From an uncultured Actinomycetes bacterium (GTDB taxonomy: Bacteria; Actinomycetota; Thermoleophilia; Solirubrobacterales; 70-9): 64,000 nucleotides of DNA. This document shows, in pieces, positions 8,043 through 16,367 of this stretch (position 1 is the stretch's first letter; the number at the start of each line of letters is the position of its first letter). The position numbers and the translations under genes were made by a program. A model generated the notes under the pieces. The model was not told the origin of the DNA, made no database searches, and saw only the letters and a list, made by a program, of their open reading frames with translations. The stretch is from the NCBI GenBank assembly GCA_937907435.1, contig CALCIA010000137.1, forward strand, positions 62,001-126,000, read 5' to 3'.

Positions 8043-8994
8043 CGGCCCAGGCGCGCCGCCGCCGCAGCGCATGGCCGGAGAGGAGCAGTGCGGCTATCGC
8101 GAGGGTCGCAGGACCGCAGATCATCAGCCCGGCACAGGCCGCGGCGAGCAGCAGAGGCACCTGCAGGTTCGGATCGAGGATGCCGTGCCAGATCGAGAAG
8201 CTCGCCGCCACCAGCGCCGCGAGCGCGAGCAGGCTGCGCGCCAACGGCGAGCTCGGGAGCCGCCAGCGTGTCACCTCGGGATCGCCCATCAGGTGATCGA
8301 TGCGTTCGGGGGCCAGGCCGACGACCACAGCCGGCCGCCCCGAGGACTCCGAGAACTTGAGAAGGGCGGCGGCGAGCGGGGCGCGGCTGCCGCTCGCCGC
8401 CACCGCCGCCTCGTCGGCCGCAAGCTCGCCGAGCGCGGCATAGCGCTCGCTGCTGCGGCGCAGGATCGGGATGAAGAAGAGCGCGTCGGCAAGGGTGCGC
8501 GCCGCGAGCAGGCGCAGGGGGTCGCGGCGGCGCGCGTGGTGGGACTCGTGGAAGAGGACGGCGCGCAGCTCGGCCGGCTCGAGTTGCTCAACCGCACCTT
8601 GGCTCAGGTAGACCTGGGGGCGCAGGTAGCCGGCGCAGAAGGCGCGCGGCTCGGAAGAGTCGATCAGCCGGCAGCCGACCCCCTCGATGTCGACCGACTC
8701 GGCGCTCGGCCGCTGGGCGATCAGGTAGCGTCGGCTGGCGCGAAGCTGGCGGCGAAGCGAGCGCGTTCCGAGGCCGAGGGCCGCAAGCGCCAGCACCGCG
8801 ATCGAGAGCCCGAGCAGCGAGGCGGGTCCGCCGGCACCCAGCCAGTTTTCGCAGGCCGCCGAGATCGCCTGCGAGCTCGGGACGGCGAGGCTCTGCCTGG
8901 TGACGATCAGCGTCGCGGCGGCGGCGAGGAGGACCGCCGCCAGCGTCGCAAGCACCAAATGCAGGAGGTAGAGCCGCCCGGCGCCCCGCATCAA
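8035..8994 (-). CDS. M56 family membrane metallopeptidase (BlaR1-like sensor protease)
   Basis: The protein has 319 residues with membrane segments near 10-30 and 58-78 and two to three more after 250. It has an intracellular zinc-protease loop with HExxH as HESHH (149-153) and the downstream E190 in GELAADEAA. M56 proteases of the BlaR1/MecR1 type cleave the partner BlaI-family repressor after sensing a signal. There is no C-terminal penicillin-binding domain, so the signal is not read by the classical beta-lactam sensor. The gene overlaps blaI by 4 bases. Confidence 0.85.
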   Translation of the reverse strand: MMRGAGRLYLLHLVLATLAAVLLAAAATLIVTRQSLAVPSSQAISAACENWLGAGGPASLLGLSIAVLALAALGLGTRSLRRQLRASRRYLIAQRPSAESVDIEGVGCRLIDSSEPRAFCAGYLRPQVYLSQGAVEQLEPAELRAVLFHESHHARRRDPLRLLAARTLADALFFIPILRRSSERYAALGELAADEAAVAASGSRAPLAAALLKFSESSGRPAVVVGLAPERIDHLMGDPEVTRWRLPSSPLARSLLALAALVAASFSIWHGILDPNLQVPLLLAAACAGLMICGPATLAIAALLLSGHALRRRRAWADG

Positions 8995-9380
8995 GAACCT
9001 TTGGCGAGTTTTCGCAGCGCGGCACGGCGCTTGGGGTCGACGCTTCCGAGCTGACGGGCGAAGTGGGCGAGGGCGAGGTCGCCGTAGTCGGCGACCAACT
9101 CGTCGACCCTGCTCTGCGCGCGGGCCTCGAGGTACTCGTCACGGCTCATCGTCGGACGATAGAAGTGGGTCTTGCCTCGCTTCCGCCGCCGCAGGAATCC
9201 CTTTTTCTCAAGCCTCGCCATGATCGTCATGATCGTCGTGTAGGCGCGCTGCTTGCGGCCCGAGTTGAGCGTCTCCAGCACCTCACGCACGGTCGTCTCT
9301 TCGCGCTCCCAGACCTCCTCCATGACCTCCGACTCGAGTTCATGCAGCGGGGGTGGTCCTGGGCTTTGTCCTGTGGCCAT
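8991..9380 (-). CDS. BlaI/MecI/CopY family transcriptional repressor
   Basis: This 129-residue cytoplasmic DNA-binding protein has a winged helix at about residues 10-85 (EVMEEVWEREETTVREVLET, then AYTTIMTIMARLEKKGFL), the diagnostic pattern of this family. A C-terminal helical dimerisation part follows. Family members bind dyads of the TACA/TGTA type and are inactivated by metal (CopY) or by cleavage by an M56 protease (BlaI, MecI). Here the M56 gene follows with a 4-base overlap. Matching operators lie in its own divergent promoter region (9381-9439) and at about nine other places in the first 27 kb. Confidence 0.92.
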   Translation of the reverse strand: MATGQSPGPPPLHELESEVMEEVWEREETTVREVLETLNSGRKQRAYTTIMTIMARLEKKGFLRRRKRGKTHFYRPTMSRDEYLEARAQSRVDELVADYGDLALAHFARQLGSVDPKRRAALRKLAKGS

Positions 9381-9409
9381 TGCCGAAGTCTACTAAGCTG
9401 ACAGCCATC

Positions 9410-9426
9410 TACTATGCTGCGTAGCA
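9410..9426. promoter_or_regulatory. BlaI-type operator in the blaI divergent region
   Basis: The site reads TACTATGC-T-GCGTAGCA and lies between the blaI start (9380) and the gene at 9440. A second, degenerate half-site (TACTAAGC) is at 9391-9398, closer to blaI, which suggests autoregulation. Confidence 0.7.
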
Positions 9427-9439
9427 CTTTGAGGGGACG

Positions 9440-10087
9440 ATGACGAGCCGTACGGAAGAGAAGGAACGCCTTCGCGAGGCGCGCCTCGAGCGCCAACAGG
9501 CCGCCGAAGGAAGTGGGCGGAGACGGCTGTGGGCTTATGGGCTCGCGGCTGTCCTCGCGGTCCTCGTGATCGCCGGGTTCGTCGTGGCGATCGTCGGGGG
9601 CAGCGGTGGCGGCTCGAGCTCGGCCGACGTCGGCGGCGCCTTCGGCACGCACTACGAAGGCCTGGGCGAACGCGAGGCGGCCGCCAACGTCCCGACGATG
9701 ATGGACACGATGAGCAGCTCCTACCACGTCCATCCTCACATCGCCATCTACGTGGATGGCAGGCAGATCGCCGTGCCGCCGGACATCGGCATCGACCCGA
9801 GCCGACCGTCGATGGAAATGGCCGGCCTCCACACCCACGACCCGAGCGGCACGATCCACGACGAGGGGATGCCGGGTTCCCGCCTCGGCCAGTTCTTCGC
9901 GGTCTGGGGCGTGCCGTTCTCGAATGGGCAGCTCGGCCCCTACAGATCCGATGGGCCGAAGACGGTCAGGATGTGGGTGGACGGCAGACCGTCGAACGCA
10001 TTCGGGAACCTCCACCTCCAGGACGCCCAGCAGATCGTCGTCGCCTTCGGGACCCCGGCGCAGGTCCCGGCCGACGTGACGGGCTAG
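9440..10087 (+). CDS. Membrane-anchored His-rich extracytoplasmic protein, probable metal binder
   Basis: In this 215-residue protein residues 1-28 are charged, about 30-53 form a membrane segment, and the rest is outside. The outer domain has HVHPHIAIYVDG, then LHTHDPSGTIHDEG and GQFFAVWGV, so clustered His residues are likely metal ligands. I know this pattern from uncharacterised actinobacterial proteins, with no assigned function. The N-terminal third resembles that of the DUF3105 protein at 6630-7325, so they may be a functional pair. A GAGGGG ribosome-binding site precedes the ATG. It is divergent from blaI and under the 9410 operator. Confidence 0.7.
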   Translation: MTSRTEEKERLREARLERQQAAEGSGRRRLWAYGLAAVLAVLVIAGFVVAIVGGSGGGSSSADVGGAFGTHYEGLGEREAAANVPTMMDTMSSSYHVHPHIAIYVDGRQIAVPPDIGIDPSRPSMEMAGLHTHDPSGTIHDEGMPGSRLGQFFAVWGVPFSNGQLGPYRSDGPKTVRMWVDGRPSNAFGNLHLQDAQQIVVAFGTPAQVPADVTG

Positions 10088-10089
10088 GG

Positions 10090-10779
10090 ATGGGGCGCCG
10101 GCCTCGGATCAGGCCTCGCCTGGTCCTCGCGGTCGGGCTGCTTGCTGCCGTGGCCGCCGTGCTCGTGCTGAACCTGACGGCTGCCGGCTCACGGAAGAGC
10201 GCCGGCGAAGGGCGCGTGCAGGCGATGACGCCGGTCGCCGATCCCTTCGCCGAACTCTCCGGCTCCCACAGCAACCGCTGCGACCTGGCGGCCACCGAAC
10301 TCCGGCAGATGCCGATGGGCGAGCGCCTGCAGGGATCGTGCTGCTTCCCGATGGACCGCGCTCGCTACGACCAGCAGCTCCGCGGCCTGCGGGCCTACCG
10401 GCGGAGCGGGGTGGTCCCGAGCGACCCCTACGACATCTCCGTCCGCCTCGCCAGGCGGCTGTTGGACTACCGCAAGATCGCGCTGGGCGGGCGGGAGGCT
10501 GCCATCTACACGCGGGCGACCAACCTCTCCAGCCTCGGTGGCCCCTGCTGTTGTCCCTGCTGGCGCTGGCAGGCCTTCAAGGGCCAGGCCAGGTTCCTGA
10601 TCGCCCGACGCCACTTCTCCCCTGCCGAGGTGGCGAAGGTCTGGGGGTTGGAGGAGGGCGTGGAGGTCCGGCGAGGGCCTGAGGGTCCGGTCAGGATCAG
10701 GAGCCACCGCGCGGGGGCACGATCCGCGTCGGCCGGTTGTAGGCGAAGTAGCGCTGGGTCGAGTAGTGACCTTGGGTGA
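10090..10779 (+). CDS. Secreted/anchored Cys-rich protein of unknown function
   Basis: This 229-residue protein begins two bases after the previous stop. It has an N-terminal membrane segment at about 12-30 followed by an extracytoplasmic part. The notable feature is the cysteine content: one CC in GSCCFPMDR and a GGPCCCPCWRW cluster, both good candidates for metal or disulfide chemistry. The C-terminal HFSPAEVAKVWGLEEG segment is also family-like, but I cannot name the family. The last 83 bases overlap the 3' end of the convergent copCD gene, and the Arg/Ser-rich tail there may not be conserved. Confidence 0.6.
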   Translation: MGRRPRIRPRLVLAVGLLAAVAAVLVLNLTAAGSRKSAGEGRVQAMTPVADPFAELSGSHSNRCDLAATELRQMPMGERLQGSCCFPMDRARYDQQLRGLRAYRRSGVVPSDPYDISVRLARRLLDYRKIALGGREAAIYTRATNLSSLGGPCCCPCWRWQAFKGQARFLIARRHFSPAEVAKVWGLEEGVEVRRGPEGPVRIRSHRAGARSASAGCRRSSAGSSSDLG

Positions 10780-12958
10780 TCAGGCGACTCTCGGTGGCGC
10801 GCATCGAGCCCAGGTCGATGGTGAAGCGCCACCAGGCGGGCGTTCCCTGGTCATAGAGCGCGAGCTCGGCGACCCGCCGGCCGTTCTCGCGGTGGTAGCC
10901 GAGCAGGCGCACTGCCTGGGCGTAGGGCGTCCAGCGAAACCAGGATCCCGTCGTGAACGCGGGCCCGCCGCCGGCGTAGCGAGTGCGGACCCAGCGCGTC
11001 CTGGGGGTGACCGGACCCTGCCCCTGGGCTTCCCAGGAAAAGGGGCCGACGGTGATCGAGCGCGCCCCGAGGTCGGTCCGGAACGCGTAGCGGTCAGGAG
11101 CTTGGAGCCGATAGTGGGAGACGGCGAGGCTCCCGGGTCCGCTCGTCACCCGTTCGTACTGGCGCACGCTCCGCAGTCGGTTCATCGCAGCCTGGGCCTG
11201 GCCCAGCAACTGCCGCGCGCGCTTGTCAGCCCCTCTCCCCGCCTGCCAACGGACCGGTAGCCGGGCCGTGTACAGGTTGCCCTCCTCGGTCACCGACACG
11301 GCGATCGTCCGGGGGCGCCCGGAAAGGCGGAAGCTCCAGCATCCCGGCCCGCAGCCCCTCAACTCGGCCCCGGCGAGGATCGGTTTCCCCGGCGGTGGCT
11401 TGAGTTCGGTGTCGAAGAGGCGCAACGTGCCCTCGAGGCCCGCGGGTCCCTGTCGCACCCATGCGGCGACGATCGAGGAGCCGGCCGCCTCGGCCACGGC
11501 CAGCTGGTCCGCCCTCAGCTTCGGAAGCGGACAGGACGGCCGGCAGGGTGAGGCGAGCGCCGCCGCTCCCTCGGCGCCGCTCAACTGTCGCGGCGGCAGC
11601 GGATAGGCGACCAGGAGGGCGGCGACGATGAGCACGACCGCCCCGATCGCGGGCTCACCGCGAAGGAGGCGCCAGTGGAGTCTCTCCTGCCCGGGATCGG
11701 GGTGGGGGTCGGCGGCCAGGAGGCGGGGACGGAGGCGGAGGGCGTGGAGGTAGCTGAACACCGCGATCGACCCGACCAGGCCCATCTTCACCGCCAGGGT
11801 CCGCCCGTAGGCGGTCTGCCACAGGGCCTGGGGGCTCCCGAGCTCGATCAGGGCGCTGGTCAGCCCGCTGGCGACGACGACCAGGAAGGCCGGGAGGGCG
11901 ACGCGCCCGAACGGACGCAGGACCCCTCGCATCACCGCGCCGCGCAATTCCTCGCTGCCGCGCATCGCCGGACGGGCCCAGGTGACCACGATCTGGGCGA
12001 TGCCGCCGATCCAGACCGCGGCGGCGAGCAGATGGACCCAGTCGGCCGATACCGCGAGGGCCCGTGGGTCGGCGGAGTTCGCGTGCCCGCTGAAGGCGAT
12101 CGCGGCGAAGGCAGCGGCGCAGGCGAGCGCTGCCGACCGCGGCATCCGGGCGGCAAGGAGGGCGGCCAGCGCCAGGGCCACCGCGGTCGCGACGCGGCCG
12201 AGGCCGGCGGTGTTGGTCAGCAGGTAGTCGTTTAGGCCGGTGGGGTCGAGCCCCCCGGCGGCGTCGGCCGCTTCGGCGACCGCGACCGCGGCGCCCGTGG
12301 CCGCGGCCAGCCAGCCCGCGCTGATGGTCCGCCGCCAGATCGCGGTGACGGTCGAGTCGGGGTTCTCCCCGGCCGCGTCGAGCGCCAGGCGCAGCTCGCC
12401 CGGCGGCAGCAGCCAACGCGCCCGGCCCTCGCGGCCCGAGAGCGCGGCGGCGTTGAGGAGGCCGCCCGCGAAGAAGAGCAGGGCGCCGTAGAAGATCGCC
12501 CGCAGGGCGATGCGGAGCCATCCGTCCCGGGCCAGCGGATCCTGCTCGACGACGTGCGCACCCCCGACGGCGGCGGCGCGGACGCCGAAGCTGAACGAGC
12601 CCTCGAGTGGGTGGCCATCGTCGGTGGAGACACTGAACCAGTCGACGCGGTAGGCCGCGGTCGGCAGCGCGGCGGCCGGTTGCAGGACCAGGTCGCGGCT
12701 CGGTCCGGCGAGGGTCTTCGCGGCGATCTTCCTGCCGGTCCTCAGGTCGGTGATCGTCGCCTTGCTCAGACTTCGGTTCAGCCCCTCGGTGAACTCGAGC
12801 CTGATCTCCCTCGGGCTGTCCTCGACCCGCCGGCCGGGCGCGGGCGTCGACTCGAGGAAGGCGGCGTGGGCGGCCGCCGGCGCGGCCTCGAGCGCCATCG
12901 CGACCAGCGCCAGAAGGAGAGTCGCCAGGATGAGCGGGGCGCGGGAGGACAGCTTCAT
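10697..12958 (-). CDS. CopC-CopD copper protein with extra C-terminal lipoprotein-carrier-like domain
   Basis: This 753-residue protein has four parts. After a signal peptide comes a CopC domain (mature N-terminus HAAFLESTPAPG with H31, and later DDGHPLEGSFSFG). Then a CopD-type membrane domain of about eight helices (about 150-450), a Cys-containing linker, and a C-terminal region (about 585-745). The last part resembles LolA/LppX-like folds (MNRLRSVRQYERV, YRLQAPDRYAFRTD). CopC binds Cu(II) outside the membrane and CopD moves copper inward. A fusion with this third domain is unusual. The operator at 12960-12976 adjoins the start. Confidence 0.8.
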   Translation of the reverse strand: MKLSSRAPLILATLLLALVAMALEAAPAAAHAAFLESTPAPGRRVEDSPREIRLEFTEGLNRSLSKATITDLRTGRKIAAKTLAGPSRDLVLQPAAALPTAAYRVDWFSVSTDDGHPLEGSFSFGVRAAAVGGAHVVEQDPLARDGWLRIALRAIFYGALLFFAGGLLNAAALSGREGRARWLLPPGELRLALDAAGENPDSTVTAIWRRTISAGWLAAATGAAVAVAEAADAAGGLDPTGLNDYLLTNTAGLGRVATAVALALAALLAARMPRSAALACAAAFAAIAFSGHANSADPRALAVSADWVHLLAAAVWIGGIAQIVVTWARPAMRGSEELRGAVMRGVLRPFGRVALPAFLVVVASGLTSALIELGSPQALWQTAYGRTLAVKMGLVGSIAVFSYLHALRLRPRLLAADPHPDPGQERLHWRLLRGEPAIGAVVLIVAALLVAYPLPPRQLSGAEGAAALASPCRPSCPLPKLRADQLAVAEAAGSSIVAAWVRQGPAGLEGTLRLFDTELKPPPGKPILAGAELRGCGPGCWSFRLSGRPRTIAVSVTEEGNLYTARLPVRWQAGRGADKRARQLLGQAQAAMNRLRSVRQYERVTSGPGSLAVSHYRLQAPDRYAFRTDLGARSITVGPFSWEAQGQGPVTPRTRWVRTRYAGGGPAFTTGSWFRWTPYAQAVRLLGYHRENGRRVAELALYDQGTPAWWRFTIDLGSMRATESRLITQGHYSTQRYFAYNRPTRIVPPRGGS

Positions 12959-12959
12959 C

Positions 12960-12976
12960 TCCTATGGATTGTCGTA
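12960..12976. promoter_or_regulatory. BlaI-type operator between copCD-like gene and divergent gene
   Basis: The site reads TCCTATG-GAT-TGTCGTA, with one mismatch in each arm from TCCTACG and TGTAGTA. It lies two bases upstream of the copCD start. Confidence 0.5.
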
Positions 12977-12990
12977 GATTGAAGGGTGGA

Positions 12991-13475
12991 ATGACGCGAG
13001 GGATGCCGCTGTGGCTTCGCTGGTTGCTGACGGTGGCCGGCTTCGGAGCGGCCGCGGTCGTGCTGATCATCGTGGTGGGAGGTTCGGGCAACTCCTCCGA
13101 CGGGAACGCGGCCGCACTCCTGAGGGCCGGCGAACGGGTGCGAAGGGGAGTCCTCCACGATCAGGCGCCGCATTCCTCGAAGCTGCATGCCGGCGTCCCT
13201 CCGGCAGTCGGCCTCGAACGGGCGATAGCCGCCGACGTGCGTGGCCGCGTCCGGCGCCACGAACTCGCCGGTCCGACCCGGGGCGTGAGCTGCATGGCGG
13301 TCGATCCCGGCAAGGAAGCCGGCGCCCCTACCGATGCACGGCACGGGCCGGCGCCGTCCGATATCCATTCTTCGCCATCGCCGACCTGCGGACCCGGCGC
13401 CTCACCTGGTGCAGGTTCGATCAGATTCCCGCGGCGGAGGGGGCGGTGCCGCTCAGCCCCAGGTGCAAGCGCTGA
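12991..13475 (+). pseudogene. Membrane-anchored secreted protein, frameshifted near 13328
   Basis: From the ATG at 12991 (AGGGTGG upstream) the frame encodes one membrane segment (LLTVAGFGAAAVVLIIVVGG). A domain with ERAIAADVRGRVRRHELAGP and GVSCMAVDPGKEAGAP follows. Near base 13328, at a CCCC run, the sense moves to the next frame, giving PYRCTARAGAVRYPFFAIAD and then LTWCRFDQIP to the stop at 13475. Joined, these make one coherent protein of about 160 residues. I have seen this layout (secreted, two Cys, CRFDQ-like end) in actinobacterial proteins of unknown role. It is either a frameshift mutation or a base-calling error. Confidence 0.6.
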
Positions 13476-13694
13476 TCACCGGGTCGAGGTCGGCGTCTTC
13501 TGCGCCAGCTCGCCGATCCGGTCGGTCAGCTCCGCCTGCCGTCGCCGCAAGGACTCGAGCTCATCTGCGCCTCTGGTCTCGGTTCTCCGACCGGGGAGGC
13601 AGCCTCGGCGTCCGCGACAGGCGTTCCACCACATCAGCGCCGGGCAGACCGATGCCGCCGCGACGACGGCCAGGATGAAGAGGGCCGTCGTCAC
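13476..13694 (-). CDS. Small Cys-Pro membrane protein with coiled-coil tail (72 aa)
   Basis: The GTG start overlaps the stop of the upstream gene (CTGTGA), so translation is coupled. Residues 3-22 form a membrane segment with a Cys-Pro (SVCPALMWW), two more Cys follow (C26, C32), and the last 30 residues form a charged helix (LESLRRRQAELTDRIGEL). The layout copies that of the partner at 13691-13930. The function is unknown; the Cys-Pro in the membrane hints at metal or redox sensing, which is inference. Confidence 0.5.
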   Translation of the reverse strand: MTTALFILAVVAAASVCPALMWWNACRGRRGCLPGRRTETRGADELESLRRRQAELTDRIGELAQKTPTSTR

Positions 13695-13930
13695 AGTCGC
13701 CCGACCGGCTCGCGGTCGGCCTGGTCCTCTCCGCGCTCGCGCTCCAGGCGCTCCACCTCGGCGGACAGGCGCCGCTGCTCCTCGCGCAGTTCGGCGACGG
13801 AGGACTCGTCGGTGCCCTCGTCCTTCTTGCCGCCCATCATGCCCTTGCCCATGAAGAACATCATCAGGCCCATGCCGATCGGACAGGCCAAGAGCGCCAG
13901 CGGGGTCAGTATCGGGGCAATGCTCGCCAT
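13691..13930 (-). CDS. Small Cys-Pro, Met-rich membrane protein with coiled-coil tail (79 aa)
   Basis: Residues 5-27 form a membrane segment containing LACPIGMGLMMFFMG, then a Met-rich GMMGG stretch, followed by a long charged helix (LREEQRRLSAEVERLERER). Met and Cys near the membrane suggest copper binding. A ribosome-binding site (GGAGAA) precedes the ATG. It is the first gene of a two-gene unit with the 72-residue protein downstream. Upstream, bases 13931-14252 contain no gene I can support apart from the operator-like site at 13965-13981. Confidence 0.6.
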   Translation of the reverse strand: MASIAPILTPLALLACPIGMGLMMFFMGKGMMGGKKDEGTDESSVAELREEQRRLSAEVERLERERGEDQADREPVGRL

Positions 13931-13964
13931 GCTTTCTCCTTCGCGGCGGTGAACGACTCCTTCG

Positions 13965-13981
13965 TACGACTAAGTGTAGTA
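13965..13981. promoter_or_regulatory. Degenerate BlaI-type operator
   Basis: One arm is a perfect TGTAGTA (13975-13981); the other (TACGACT) matches at only four of seven positions. It lies 35 bases upstream of the small Cys-Pro gene at 13930. Confidence 0.35.
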
Positions 13982-14252
13982 GATAGAGCCGGCCCGGGCA
14001 ATGGCTGGGAGGCAAGCCGACAGTCCGTCCGAGATCCGCGACCACCTCGAACCGAGTGTTGTCGGCCGGCGCGACGTCGCCATGCCGATTCGGTCGGGAG
14101 CGAAGCGCATGGGCCGTGCCGCCTCCGGCTGGACGCTCCAGAAGAAGGTCGAGTGCCCGTCCTTTCGTCCGGTCGTGCCTACGGATGAGCGTAGGCACAA
14201 GCGCGTCGGGGGCGCCTGTTCAGCACATCCTGGGCGCTGCTACGCGCCTGCT

Positions 14253-14990
14253 CTAGACCGACTGGAAAAAGTTGAGGCCGAAGCGACCGAGGAGGTGCTG
14301 TGCCTCGATATTGAGCCGAAACAGCTCACCGCTGATCACCAGAACCCCGGTCGTCAACAGAAGCACGCCGGCGCCCACCTGGATAGCGGTGTAATGGCGC
14401 TTGATGAAGCCGAGGCTCCCTTGCGCCGCGTCGAAGGCGATCGCGGAGAGCAGGAACGGCACCGCCAGCCCGGCCGAGTAGACGGTGAGCAGGAGGGCGG
14501 CCTCCCCGGTCGACTGGCCCGCCGCGGCCAGGCCCAGGATTGCCCCCAGCGTCGGACCGACGCAGGGCGTCCAGGCCAGGGCAAAGGCAGCGCCAACCGT
14601 CACCGGCCCGCCACGACCGGCGCGTTCGGATAGCCAGTTCGGGCGCCAGTCGCGGTTGAGCCGCACGACGAAGACCGAACCGATCATCAGCAAACCCATC
14701 GCGATGATCGCCAGACCGCCGACTCGTTCCAGGGTCGGCTTATTGGTGAACAGGAAGGCGCCGAGCGCGGTGGCGCTCAACCCGAGGAGGACGAAGATGC
14801 TCGAAAAGCTGAGGACGAAGAGGAGGCTGCGGCCCAGGACCTGAGGATCGAAGCGGCGATCGCGTTGGCCTCCGCCGGGGGCGCCGGTGACCGTTGCCAG
14901 ATAGCCGGGTACCAGAGGCAAGCAGCAGGGAGAGACGAAGGACACGAAGCCGGCGGCGAAGGCGAGACCGAGGCCAGGGCCACCGATCAT
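14253..14990 (-). CDS. ccdA: Cytochrome c biogenesis protein CcdA
   Basis: This 245-residue membrane protein with six hydrophobic segments carries electrons across the membrane to extracytoplasmic thioredoxin-like proteins. Both redox motifs are present: SPCCLPLVPGY in the first helix and WTPCVGPTLG in the fourth. The length is normal for the short CcdA form. Likely partners are the TlpA-like protein at 19320 and, through apocytochrome reduction, the CcmE/CcmF proteins at 22.5-25 kb. The operator at 15033-15049 is about 43 bases upstream of the start. Confidence 0.92.
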   Translation of the reverse strand: MIGGPGLGLAFAAGFVSFVSPCCLPLVPGYLATVTGAPGGGQRDRRFDPQVLGRSLLFVLSFSSIFVLLGLSATALGAFLFTNKPTLERVGGLAIIAMGLLMIGSVFVVRLNRDWRPNWLSERAGRGGPVTVGAAFALAWTPCVGPTLGAILGLAAAGQSTGEAALLLTVYSAGLAVPFLLSAIAFDAAQGSLGFIKRHYTAIQVGAGVLLLTTGVLVISGELFRLNIEAQHLLGRFGLNFFQSV

Positions 14991-15032
14991 CGAAGCGCGG
15001 GTCGGGCCGAGGAATGGGGCTGGGACTTCATC

Positions 15033-15049
15033 TTCTACACAGCATAGTA
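15033..15049. promoter_or_regulatory. BlaI-type operator upstream of ccdA
   Basis: On the minus strand it reads TACTATGC-T-GTGTAGAA. It matches the blaI-adjacent site at 9410 at all but two or three positions. Confidence 0.65.
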
Positions 15050-15209
15050 GCCAGGCACGGCACTCCGCCGCGGTACTGGGTTGGCATCTCCGGCACCCGG
15101 TGAGGAGTGGACGTCGGAGGCGCCGAGGTGGGCTCGCGGACAGGCGGGAGGGGTGGAGGACCTCGCGTCTTCCGGCGTGGCTCCAGAAGCATCGTGTGCG
15201 CGTCTCGGA

Positions 15210-15833
15210 TCAGTAGCCGAGCGGGTGGCGTACGGCCAACTTCCCCGACACGACCGAGGCCGTGTCCGCGTACCAGCGCGGACCGGTGCCGTCGGCCGAG
15301 CCGGCGGTGTCCCAGCGCAGCCCGGCGATCACCGCGTAGGTGTGGCCGGCATTGGCGTAGACGGAGATCCACCTGCCGGCTTCAGGTTCGCCCCAGCTCA
15401 TCAGGCCGGTCGAGTCGAGTGGCGAGGTGATCAGCCCGCCGCCCCGCAGGGCGTAGCTGACCGCACCCGAGCAGTCATAGCCAGTGTCCCACCATTTGCC
15501 GTGCCCGCCACCCCAGACGTAGGGCTTGGTGCGGATCCGGTTCGCCCATTCGATCACCTTCTTCACGGCGGGAGGGGCGCTCGCCGGTGCGATCGCCATG
15601 CCTTCGACCAGCTTCGCCCTGGCTCCCGGCACGGTGGGGACGGGCGTCGTTCCCGGCACGGCGGCGACAGGCGGCGCTTCGGTCGAGGTTTCCGGCGCGC
15701 AGGGATCCTGGCCGGCCGAGACGCCACCGAACTGGTTGCAGGCGGCCGAGGCGCCGCCGGTGTTGATCAGTAAGGCGAGGAGGACGAGAGCCAGTGCCCC
15801 TCCCAGCCGAGTTCTCTTTGAAAGCAAGACCAT
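15210..15833 (-). CDS. Secreted NlpC/P60-like cell wall peptidase
   Basis: This 207-residue protein has a signal peptide (about 1-31) and a Pro/Ala/Thr-rich linker to about residue 85. A compact C-terminal domain follows with YVWGGGHGKWWDTGYDCSGA. That segment matches the NlpC/P60 active-site region, the Cys being the nucleophile. The usual His is in the AGHTYAVIAG segment. Such enzymes cut peptide cross-links in peptidoglycan. The ribosome-binding site GAAGGAG precedes the ATG. Confidence 0.75.
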   Translation of the reverse strand: MVLLSKRTRLGGALALVLLALLINTGGASAACNQFGGVSAGQDPCAPETSTEAPPVAAVPGTTPVPTVPGARAKLVEGMAIAPASAPPAVKKVIEWANRIRTKPYVWGGGHGKWWDTGYDCSGAVSYALRGGGLITSPLDSTGLMSWGEPEAGRWISVYANAGHTYAVIAGLRWDTAGSADGTGPRWYADTASVVSGKLAVRHPLGY

Positions 15834-16005
15834 CTCCTTCGTCGGCCTACGGAGTTAGCTGACGGGCTCGCGCTGAAAGAGATCGCGCTACGGACTCAAA
15901 TGTCCGATTCGCCCCGCGGGGCCGATGTGGCCCCTGTGGTTCCCCCGTTCCGCGTCATTCAGGCGCGGATTCGGCATAGCTTTGACGCGGCAATATACAG
16001 ACTTG

Positions 16006-16022
16006 TACTACGGCGTGTCGGA
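16006..16022. promoter_or_regulatory. Possible weak BlaI-type operator
   Basis: The site reads TACTACG-GCG-TGTCGGA, with one mismatch per arm from the strong sites. It lies just past the stop of the 16023-16367 gene and 170 bases before the NlpC/P60 gene. On the minus strand a -10-like TATATT follows. The distance makes the link tentative. Confidence 0.3.
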
Positions 16023-16367
16023 CTATCCTCCAGGACGCAGTCGATCTGCCGACCTGGGCCATGACAGGTACCGCTGCCATTCGGGGTCAATCTCGTCGAG
16101 CTGCGAGGCCAGCCGGACCACCGCCTCGTCGCTCTCGAAGGCATCGTCGACGACGATCCGGAAGCGCTTGCCGACACCGTCGAGATCGCCTACCTCGTAC
16201 CGATCGCTGAGCTCGGCGATGATCGCTCGACCCTGCGGATCCTCATCCAGGCGCTCGACGACGACTGCGGGGCCGGAGAACGACGGCTTGACCTCGAGGG
16301 CGGGTCTGGGTCGACGAACGTGCTGCGGTCTCGACGGATGCCGCCTTCGCAGCCAGTCGAAGTCCAT
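16023..16367 (-). CDS. Hypothetical protein, 114 aa
   Basis: This is a soluble, acidic-basic mixed protein without signal or membrane segment. The N-terminal 30 residues are Arg/Pro rich; the rest (VVVERLDEDPQGRAI, FRIVVDDAFESDEAVVRLAS) is probably folded. I do not recognise the family. The ATG follows directly on the stop codon of the small membrane gene at 16368-16535, so the two are translationally coupled and under the operator at 16572-16588. Confidence 0.55.
   Translation of the reverse strand: MDFDWLRRRHPSRPQHVRRPRPALEVKPSFSGPAVVVERLDEDPQGRAIIAELSDRYEVGDLDGVGKRFRIVVDDAFESDEAVVRLASQLDEIDPEWQRYLSWPRSADRLRPGG

Noticed and set aside
13949..14200. Short open frames on both strands in the gap before ccdA
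   Set aside because: No ribosome-binding site, codon bias or family; they overlap each other and the operator-like site.
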